Shown in pieces: positions 55,648 through 64,000 of a stretch of DNA of 64,000 nt (position 1 is the first letter of the stretch; the number at the start of each line of letters is the position of its first letter). The position numbers and the translations under genes were made by a program. The DNA is from Mixophyes australis. Lineage: Eukaryota > Chordata > Amphibia > Anura > Limnodynastidae. The stretch is taken from assembly GCA_036250195.1 (NCBI GenBank), contig JAVHZZ010000005.1, positions 180,651,448-180,715,447 of the forward strand, given 5' to 3'. The notes beneath the pieces were generated by a model, which was given only the letters and a program-made list of their open reading frames with translations, was not told the origin of the DNA and made no database searches.

Positions 55648-56116
55648 TGAATCATAGACATCCATTTGACACTCTATATAGGGTTACGCTTTTACGCTTT
55701 GTGTAATGTATTCTGACTACACTTGGGGTGTGTGTAACTCTTCAGTCAGCTTAACCCTGTTCTCCACTTGTATTTCAGATAGTGAGGTTTTCAGGACTGT
55801 ATTTATTTACACAGATAATAATGTCTTACTTGAGCACCGCAGGTGGCAAATGAAAAACAGCAACAGTTAAAAAATATATCCATTCTTGGACTTGACTACT
55901 CACAGCATGCAACCTGTTATTACTAACCCTTTGTGCCCACTGGCATTTTTGTTTTTTAACATTAAACAGTTTAAGTAAATATGTGAGTGATAACACATGA
56001 AAAAGCACACATTTGTTGCTGCCATTTTGAGGAAGAAGCTGCTTTTGGAAAAAATGTAACGGTCCCAAACACTAGTAAAAACAGAATGGGTTATAGTGTC
56101 ATTGAGAACAGTAGAC
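55648..56116. other. No recognisable gene or repeat
   Basis: AT-rich flank of the Tc1/CR1 nest. Confidence 0.35.
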
Positions 56117-56517
56117 CCATTTACAATAATGTGCAAAAGTTTTAGGCAGGTGTGGAAAAAATGTACGTTGTTCCAAACATCTTGGAGAACTAACCACAGA
56201 TCTTCTGTAGATGAAGGCTTGCTCAAATCCTTTTTCTCTTCATGTAATCCCAGACAGACTCGATAATGGTGAGGATAGGGCTGTGTGGGAGCCATATCAT
56301 CACTTCCAGGACTCCTTGTTCTTATTTACGATGAAGATAGTTCTTAATAATATTAGCTTTATGTTTCGGGTCCTTTGGAGACAATCAGATGCCTCCCTGA
56401 TGGTTTTGCATGATGGATAAGTACTTGCCTTTTTTTCTCAGCATTGAGGACACATTAATCCTGACCAAATCCCCAACTCCATTTGCTGAAATGCAATCCA
56501 AAACTTGTAAGGAACCT
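56117..56517 (-). mobile_element. Tc1-like element, left part (split by CR1)
   Basis: Starts near GTGCAAAAGTTTTAGGCAGG, a known type of Tc1 terminus, and carries minus-strand transposase remnants (for example the reverse of CTCGATAATGGTGAGG). It breaks off at 56517 exactly where the CR1 begins and resumes at 60014. Confidence 0.72.
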
Positions 56518-56958
56518 AACATACATAGTAACATAGTTGATGAGATTGAAAAAAGACACCACTCCATCAAGTTCAACCTATTTTGGATCTCCTGTGATCC
56601 TGCACTTTTATTTGAAATTGATCCAGAGTAAGCAACCGCCAATCTGTTTCAATTGTGAAAATCCCCCTAGACCCAATATTGCAGTCCTATTTTTACCCTA
56701 TATCAACTACTATCCTTCATTTCAATTAACGGTCGTATCCCTAAAAATTTGTCTAACTCTTTCTTAAACATATCTATTGAATCTGCCATCACAACCTTCC
56801 CTGGCAATGAATTCCTTATCTTGACTGCCCTTACTGTAAAGAACCCCTTCCTTTGCTGCTTGTGAAATTTCCTCTCCTCTAATCTTAGGGGGTGACCGCG
56901 TATCCTGTGTATAGTCCTTGGGCTAAAAAGTTCCCGTGAAAGTTCTCTGTATTGACCC

Positions 56959-57887
56959 TTAAATGTATTTGTACATAGTAATCATATCTCCTCTTAGACA
57001 CCTCTTTTCTAAAGTAAACATGCCTAAACTGGCTAACCTTTCCTCAAAACTTAATGACTCCATATTCTTTATCAATTTTGTCACCCTTCTCTGAACCCTT
57101 TCTAGTTCCAAATTATATTTTTTATAGAGTGGTGCCCAGAGCTGTACTGCATATTCAAGATGAGGTCTTACCAATGATTTATACGGTGGCAAAATTACAC
57201 CGTCTTCTCTTGCATCTGTGCCCCTTTTTATGCATGCCAATACTTTATTTGCCCTTGCAGCTGCTGCTTGACATTGAGCACTATTGCTAAGTCTACTGTC
57301 TACGAGCACTCCCAAATCCTTATCCATTATAGATCCTCCTAAATTAATTCCATTTAATTTATAGATTGGGTTCTTGTATTTGATCCCTAAATGCATAACC
57401 TTACATTTATCTATGTTAAACCTCATATTCCATTTGGCCGCCCAATCCTCCAGTTTAGTTAAGTCCCCCTGTAAAGAAGCTACATCTTGCTCTGATTTTA
57501 TTACCTTACAGAGTTTAGTGTCATCTGCAAAAATGGAAACTTTACTCACTAAACCATCACCAAGGTCATTAATAAATATATTAAAAAGGAGTGGCCCCAG
57601 CACGGAACCTTGAGGTACTCCACTTAAAACTTTGACCAATTACAAAATGTTCCATTTATCACAACTGTCTGTTCCCTATTCTCTAACCAGTTTGCGATCC
57701 AAGTACAAATGTTGTTTCCTAGACCCAGTTCCCTTATTTTGTAAACCAACCTCTTGTGTGGCACTGTATCAAAGGCCTTTGCAAAATCTAAGTAGACCAC
57801 ATCTACTGTGCTGCCCTGGTCTAAGTTCCCGCTAACTTCCTCGTAGAAACTAATTAGATTAGTTTGACATGACCTATCCCTCCACAA
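56959..57887 (-). pseudogene. CR1 reverse transcriptase remnant
   Basis: Two minus-strand frames: the upstream one has YLDFAKAFDTVPHKRL (motif A), the downstream one SGVPQGSVLGPLLFNIFIND (motif B), IFADDTKL (motif C) and the CR1-specific tail VRPHLEYAVQLWAPLYKK and LERVQRRVTKLI. They overlap with a frame change near 57630. All catalytic Asp residues are still visible, so the break is mainly the indel and lost flanks. Confidence 0.92.
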
Positions 57888-58210
57888 TCCATCTTATTGC
57901 GCACCAAGTAATCCTGAATATTATCCCTTAATATACCTTCCAGTAGTTCCCCCACTATTGATGTCAGGCTTGCAGGTCTATAATTGCCTGGTTGTGATCC
58001 CTTTTTAAACAACGGCACCACATCTGGTACTGAGCCTGATGAGATTGAATCTCTGAAAATTAAGAATAGTGGTCTAGCTATTTCTTAGTTTAGCCACATA
58101 AGGACCCTTGGGTGTATGCCAACCAGACCTGGAGCTTTATTTACCTTAATATTCTTCAGTCACCTTTGGACTTCTTCCTCTGACAACCAAGTATGAATTA
58201 ATTATATGGT

Positions 58211-58732
58211 TTAATTTCCATTTTTATGTATTATTCCTACCAATTGTTCCTCTCTAGTAAATACTGAAGAAAAGAAAGTGTTTAATACCTCTGCTCTTTC
58301 CTTAGTATCATTTATCAATTCACCCATCTCACTTCTTAGGGGTCCTATATTATCTTTTTTAATCCTTTTGCCATTTATATACTTTTTGGGGTTTGTCTTA
58401 ATTTCTTTTGCAACTTGCTTTTCATTTTCAAATTTAGCCAATCTAATTTCCTTTTTGCATGTTATATTACATTCCTTGTACCCACGTAAGGACTCCTCTG
58501 ACCCTTCAGACTTAAAAAATTTAAATGCACGCTTCTTCCTTTGCATTTCTTCACTTACTTTTTTATTTAGCCACATTGGTTTAGACTTAATTCTTTTACA
58601 TTTATTTTGCATAGAAATTAACTTATACATGTATATTTCCAACAACATTTTAAAGACAGCCCACTTTTCTTCTGGATTTTTTCCTTCAAAAACTTTGTCC
58701 CAGTCTATGCTCTTTATAGACTCCTTTAGCAT
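58211..58732 (-). pseudogene. CR1 ORF2 endonuclease-RT linker
   Basis: A 173-codon frame typical of the CR1 region between endonuclease and RT: KPMWLNKKVSEEMQRKKRAF, then YKECNITCKKEIRLAK and ERAEVLNTFFSSVFT. No catalytic residues are expected here. Confidence 0.85.
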
Positions 58733-58959
58733 ATTAAAATTTGCCTTCCTAAAGCTTAAAGTCCTAGTAGATCCCTTATACCGTTACTTCTGGAAACTAA
58801 TTTCAAATGAAACCATATTATGGTCACTGTTTCCCAAGTGCTCCCTTACTTGAATATTTGATATTACGTCTACATTATTTGTTATTACTAGGTCCAGTAT
58901 AGTCTGGTTCCTAGTTGGTTCCTCTACTAATTAGGACATGTAATGGTCTTTTAGCATGA

Positions 58960-59440
58960 TCAAAAACCTATTTCCCCTAGCTGTACCGCAGGTCTCAGTA
59001 CTCCAATCAATGTCCGGATAATTAAAATCCCCCATAATAAAAATTTGACCAAGTTGTAGCCTTTTAAATTTGCTGTAGAAGTTGGCCTTCCTCAATCATA
59101 CTAATATCTGGCAGTTTATAGCATATCCCTATCTGCAACTTCTCTGAACTTTTTCCTCCGCTGGATATTTCCACTCACAACTATATTATCACCAGTATTT
59201 TCGTAAATAACTTCCAAAATACTTGGTTTTAACTCTGGCTTAATATAGAGACATACCACTCATCCCCTTTTATTTACCCTATCCCTCCTGAAGAGAGAAT
59301 ATCCTTCCAAGTTGACTGCCCAGTCATGTGTATCACCCCACCAGGTCTCCTTAATACCTATAATATCATACTGCTCATTCATTGCTACTAGTTCTAACTC
59401 CCCCATTTTACCTGTCAGGCTTCTTGCATTTTCAAGTATA
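58960..59440 (-). pseudogene. CR1 APE-type endonuclease remnant
   Basis: Minus-strand frames with breaks give NARSLTGKMGELELVAMN, YDIIGIKETWWGDTHDW (with the catalytic Glu of ETW) and, further on, IMGDFNYPDIDW (the GDFN motif). Stops and small indels fragment it. Confidence 0.82.
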
Positions 59441-59642
59441 CACTTAAGTCTATTGCCTCCCTTATGTATTTCTTTTTCTTTAAAAAGGGCCTCTCCTTAT
59501 CGGCTATGCTTCCCTTTCTCCCCTCTCCACCCCCTTGACTCTTGTTAAATTCCTCCTTACTACTCTCAATGTCTATCCCATATATACTTGCTTGACCCTC
59601 CCCCCACCCCCCGAAGCCTAGTTTAGAATCTTCTCCAACCTT

Positions 59643-60007
59643 CTAACCATCCTCTCCCCCTAGCACAGCAGCCCCCTCCTCATTCAGGTGCAATCCATCT
59701 CGACAATAAAGATGGCAACTGACCGAGAAATGAACCCAGTGCTCTAAGAATCCAAAACCCTCCTTTGTACACCAATCTTTTAGCCACGCATTAACCTCCC
59801 TAATCTCCTGCTGCCTCCCTGGACTAGCGCGTGGCACAGGCAGTATTTACGAATATATTACCTTGGATGTCCTTGCCTTAAGTTTGCGACCTATGTCCCT
59901 GAAAACATTCTTCAGGACGCCCCTTCTACCTCTAACTCGGTCATTGGTGCCAACATGCACCAAAACTGCCGGGTCATTCCCAGCCCCTCCCAACAATCTG
60001 TCCACCC
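59643..60007 (-). pseudogene. CR1 ORF1 esterase-like remnant
   Basis: Minus-strand text VLVHVGTNDRVRGRR near 59930-59970 and EVNAWLKDWCTKEGF with DGLHLNEEGAAVLG nearer 59660-59790 correspond to the SGNH/GDSL-type esterase domain in CR1 ORF1 (GTND block and the DGLHLN catalytic Asp-His block). N-terminal part lost at the insertion's 5' end. Confidence 0.8.
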
Positions 60008-60013
60008 GAACCT

Positions 60014-60190
60014 CCACCATGCTTCACTGTTACCTGCAGATGCTCATTATTGTACTGCTCTCAGAATACATGATAAACCAAGTTCAATATTTCATGTAAA
60101 GGAAACAATTCTTATCTAATGTGTGATATGTCCATCAAATACAAAAAATGACAATCTGTTATCTTTTTTTCTTTTTTTTCCATTATATTC
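60014..60190 (-). mobile_element. Tc1-like element, right part (split by CR1)
   Basis: Resumes with CCACCATGCTTCACTGTTAC and continues to about 60120-60190, where it fades out. Confidence 0.65.
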
Positions 60191-60553
60191 ACTTGTGAAT
60201 TGATGTCAACATAAAAATAGCAAATAAAAAAATAATAATATAGTTTAGTAATTTGAATGAGGTGAAAAAAGTGAGAACCATACTGCATGCCATCTCACCT
60301 GTGTGATAAAAAAAAATGGTCCTGATTCAGTAAGACATGCAAAATGAACGTAATGTTCTTTTTTTTTAAATGCACATGAGGCAGGTATACGCACATCCAT
60401 ATTCAACAAGCAGCGGATGTGAAGATACAGTGATGGTGATGCATACAGGTTAAAAAACAGGACCATAATAGTGAAGTTTCACTTGAACAACATAAAGTCC
60501 AGATAAATCAATTGTAATCACATTGATTTTCATCTTCCACAATGCCGTGAGCA
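60191..60553. other. No recognisable gene or repeat
   Basis: AT-rich, with a few A and T runs. Confidence 0.35.
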
Positions 60554-60680
60554 GTGTCGGACTGGGGCATGAAGAGCCCACTAGGGGACTGCAACGCTAG
60601 GGGCCCACTAGAGGGGGTGTGACCAGCCATCATAGAGGCGAGACCAGACACTAGAGGGGGAGTGGTCAGCCCACGAAGGA
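60554..60680. mobile_element. hAT-type terminus, truncated
   Basis: Starts CAGTGTCGGACTGGGGCATG and continues with GGGCCCACTAG, a frog hAT-like end. The partner end (expected CAGTCCGACACTG) is not present nearby. Confidence 0.6.
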
Positions 60681-62020
60681 GAGCTAGTACTGTTTGTTCA
60701 TATGACATAGGTTGAACAACACAGATGTATTGAGGACTGAAAGCAAACAATGTGGGACTTTGCTTTGTTATCACATTTCTCCATTCCTTTGTAACATAAG
60801 CAAATGTTTATCATTTGAAATGATGGGTACTTTACTAATTATATATTAAAGCTTTTTATCTAACCACTGATATATTATGTTGATGACTGCACCTGGTTTG
60901 TTTCTCTTTCTTAATTAGTTAATTTGTCCATATTGTAGTGATATGATAGGAAAACATGTACTTGCCTTAGTGGTTTATCTTTTGCATCTTTATTGTATGG
61001 TATTACATACCAGTTTGCGGCATGTTTAGTTGGAAGCTATCCGACTTATTTAAGTATTGAATGTCATTTCTTGTTTTGTTTTTCATAATGTAAAAAACTG
61101 GTTTCTCAGGAAGCAGACATTCTCCAAGGTAGAAAAAAATCTTCTAACTGAAAGAAAAATCTTGCTATATGCAGCTGGGATTTGTTTTTATTAAAACATA
61201 TATAGACAAATTTCTCTCCATACCTAATAGGATTTATAACTGTACTACTAAAGGGCTAGAATTTGGTGACAGGTCTTTTTGTCAATATTACTGTGCTCAA
61301 GGAACCTAAAAGGAGGTTGTTCGTTTAAACAAAATGAATAAATAATTGGGGAACAGGTTTTTACTTACACTTACCTGATTGAAGCATATAATGATATTTT
61401 CACAATGGTCCAATATGATGTACAAAAGTTGATTTGTTGTAACTGTAAATTGATAGTGGCAACTGTGAGTGATAGCAACTATTCTGGATGAAGGCACAGT
61501 TGTGATCTGTGAAGGAAGCTGTGCTTTCCTCTTTTTAAATAGAGAGTACAAAACTACTGGAGAAAACAGTTCAGTGGTAATAATGAAGAAGGATGGCGGT
61601 GCCACAGTAACAGTAGGCTAGCAATCAGTATCATTAATTGTGACCACCAACCAACTGTGCCACTACCAACAATCTGACATCCTCTCACTCACCTCCTCCT
61701 TATAGTTTTTTTTATCTAGGGTAGCTCCACATAAATGTATTACATTATAGGTTTTACTTAACATGCTGTCGAGGTCCTTTTCAGCCGCCTCTGCAAAGCC
61801 TTAGGTCCAAAATCTGAGGATTGCCATAAATGAGTGTGCATTGCAACCTGATAAAGGCTGAGTACTAGAATGTACTGTGGTCCCTTCATACTATTGCTAT
61901 GCAAGTGTTCAACATTTGCATTTAGAGTCTGAAGCCACTGTAGTACGGGACATTTGGATGTCATAAGGCAGGAAACTCCTCAACTCAGTCTACTGGTTGT
62001 GTTGGGTTTTCATGCACAGC
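60681..62020. other. No recognisable gene or repeat
   Basis: AT-rich; no frame with a family motif. Confidence 0.35.
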
Positions 62021-62112
62021 ACCTAGTATAAGTACTTATTAAAATAAATATGCTAATCATGATGACACCTAGTATAAGTACTTATTAAAATAAATATGCT
62101 AATCATGATGAC
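62021..62112. repeat. Exact 46-bp tandem duplication
   Basis: Two identical copies (62021-62066 and 62067-62112), each beginning ACCTAGTATAAGTAC. Confidence 0.95.
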
Positions 62113-62339
62113 ACAGAGCTGTACAACTGGATATTTATCACCACTTCACTCCAGCCCTGTTTCTTTACTGCTCTTGAAAGTACCATTGCTTTTGTATTTA
62201 CTGCTGTTAACTATATCATGTTTGATCTTGATTGCCTTTGCCATTGTACTGCTATACCATAACATTGCGGTGTCAAAATATTCCTTTTTTTTATCACTAT
62301 GATTACATTGCCACTGTCATACCTCCCTTTTCACCATCT

Positions 62340-62445
62340 GGGGGTAAATGTATCAATCTCCGGTTTTGTCAACTCGCGGGAGTTCGGCGAGATGACTGCT
62401 TAAATTTAAAGCGGCGCTGCCTTGTAAAGGGAAGTTTCCCTTTAC
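62340..62445. repeat. Half of a palindromic MITE (probable)
   Basis: GGGGTAAATGTATCAATCTC, then GTCAACTCGCGGGAGTTCGG and AAGCGGCGCTGCCTTGTAAA with an internal AAGGGAAGTTTCCCTT palindrome. The second half expected for a full-length palindrome is missing. Confidence 0.5.
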
Positions 62446-62595
62446 TCTCCGTCCTCCTCTCTTTCCCTGTTATGTCTTTTGCTAAATTATTTTTGTGTAT
62501 CATGCAATTTGTTCTGTTAAATGCATCCATGCATTTATTATTTTGTTTATCTGTACCCATTGTTATCTGTATGTACTTATGTAATCTTTTAATTT

Positions 62596-62662
62596 AATTC
62601 CCTTATGTAGAGCGCTTGGGAAGCCTTGGCACTTTATGAAAAAAAGATAATAATATTAATCA
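62596..62662 (+). repeat. L2-like LINE tail (probable)
   Basis: TGTAGAGCGCTTGGGAAGCC, GGCACTTTATG and a (ATA)n-like tail resemble L2 3' ends. Confidence 0.42.
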
Positions 62663-63394
62663 CTATCACTATTAGTGAATGCAAGATTACAGAGTACAAC
62701 ATCCAACTCTTCTTCCTACCATCTGTTATTTACTCCCCCACCTATCCTTGCAGCCAGACTACTAATTACCAATGGAAGTGGTAGAACTATCTAATAATAC
62801 AGCACAGGGCACACCGGTTCTCTGTCAGTTAGCTGCCCTAAATAAAGATAGGTTAATAAAGTTTTTATTGATACCTGCAATTATGTGAGGTTTTTCCTAC
62901 ATTTTGGTATGATTAAATTTATATTATTACAAATCTATCTAAATTTATTTTAATAACCCAAATCAGGAAAATTCCAGTGAGTCTAAAGATATCAGTCAAC
63001 AATAGCCAGTTATGATATAGAGCTTCATTTTACCTGAATAGAAGATATTAGTAAATACTTCATGTGGTTAGTGTATACTGTACACATTATTGTTCTCTAT
63101 TTCTCTCTATTGCACATATGTTGTTTTTTTTTTTTTCTTACTATCAGGTTAAAATAAATATAACATTGTTTCTTATATAACTAGCAGATGTCAGAAACAG
63201 CTAGCACATGTACAACTGATTGTAAGAATTGTAGTGTCCAGAAAGAGAGCATAAGAATATCAGTCAGTATATGTTAGCCCATGTTCCCTGTTTGATGTTA
63301 GACTTGATAGTGTAAGCTCTTATTTGTGTTACTTTTTGAAAGTGTTTTGAATTTTTAGTTAATTGTATTTTTTTACAATTAAACTATGTATATG

Positions 63395-63450
<56 letters not shown>

Positions 63451-64000
63451 CATGCTGTTATAAAGTAGTTTTGCTCACATTTTCCTCCCTGTTTAAAATA
63501 TTAAATTCTGAGGTTAGCGACATTTTCTACTGTAAAATTTGCTTATGCTTATTTTTTTCACTTTACCTGTAGTCATTTTTGGTTTTGATTACCAACAAGA
63601 ACAAAAATCACACATGGCCACGCATAACAGCACAGTCAATATGTGTAACAGCAGGATGTTTTGTCCAATCAATAGACATATTATAGCATGAAACATTGAA
63701 TGTTGTAGACACTGACTAAATGCAAGCAACAGAAAATACCTGAAAGAGACCAACGTATCCAACTCGTGGAGACTGTTCCTAGATGTTTATTATTGATATC
63801 TTACTTTCTATCCAGCTGCATGTATTCATGTAGTCCATTTATGCCATATGTTTATAAATAGACAGTTATTATTCCACGAGAATTCAGCAGTTAGGCAACG
63901 TACCCATTGGCATTAAAATACATTGTTTTACTAGCGTTTGCTTTAATACTAGTAAAAACATGTAAACAGGTATGGGAATGGAGCTCCTTGGTGCCAATTA
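62663..64000. other. No recognisable gene; one TA tract
   Basis: AT-rich. A (TA)n microsatellite occupies 63400-63447. Nothing else identified. Confidence 0.4.

Larger units (their letters stand above)
56518..60007 (-). mobile_element. CR1-clade LINE inserted in a Tc1 element
   Basis: A 3.5-kb minus-strand CR1 with remnants of ORF1 (59643-60007), endonuclease (58960-59440), linker (58211-58732) and reverse transcriptase (56959-57887), and a 3' end made of ACTATGTT-type octamers. Flanked by GAACCT on both sides (56512-56517 and 60008-60013). Removing it joins AAAACTTGTAAG-GAACCT to CCACCATGCTTCACTG, a continuous Tc1 phrase. 5'-truncated within ORF1; many frameshifts and stops. Confidence 0.9.

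Noticed and set aside
58278..58853. 191-codon plus-strand frame
   Set aside because: Antisense shadow of the CR1 linker region.

Overview
The window is intergenic or intronic DNA from a vertebrate, most likely an anuran amphibian (probably a neobatrachian frog). The evidence is the repeat mix: CR1, L2 and L1/Tx1 LINE remnants, many Tc1 copies, several non-autonomous hAT families and TTAA-type MITEs, a Penelope-like element with a GIY-YIG domain, PIF/Harbinger, a Helitron-like element and solo LTRs. No complete host gene was recognised. Host-derived candidates are a broken fragment resembling a D1-family dopamine receptor (about 1.1-1.4 kb, minus strand) and one unrecognised 141-codon reading frame with a consensus splice donor (24.0-24.4 kb, minus strand).

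Layout. 0-11 kb: receptor pseudogene; a 1.03-kb hAT element holding a long inverted repeat and minisatellites; solo LTR A1; several MITEs, one of which (9.7-10.4 kb) is a chain of about eight hairpins; solo LTR B with an internal 57-bp tandem repeat. 11-20 kb: mostly unrecognised AT-rich sequence with two exact or near-exact tandem duplications and one small hAT MITE. 18.3-23.4 kb: three L2 3' ends, a CR1 tail, and a minus-strand L1/Tx1 copy hit by a second L1 tail (13-bp target duplication) and by solo LTR C. 24-36 kb: the orphan reading frame, solo LTR A2 (same family as A1), two dead Tc1-like copies, one hAT element. 38-44 kb: a second copy of the small hAT MITE, a decayed PIF/Harbinger element with transposase and Myb/SANT remnants, a 1.56-kb hAT element that keeps a splice-competent first exon, and another hAT-like element. 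44-52 kb: the densest part, where TA-dinucleotide tracts separate solo LTR D, a Helitron-like element, a 1.6-kb Tc1 element and a 4.8-kb Penelope-like element with a 739-codon RT plus GIY-YIG frame and a hammerhead-ribozyme-like fold downstream of it. 56.1-60.2 kb: a CR1 LINE inserted into a Tc1 copy, with a 6-bp target duplication. 60-64 kb: repeat fragments and unrecognised DNA.

The genes present belong to selfish elements rather than a pathway. The strongest leads are the hammerhead fold in the Penelope-like element, the hairpin with a compensatory base change and the RFX/ETS-CRE/NRF1-like site cluster in the two LTR A copies, the hairpin-chain MITE, and the orphan frame at 24 kb. All family assignments come from reading motifs, ends and target-site duplications by eye; no database was searched.
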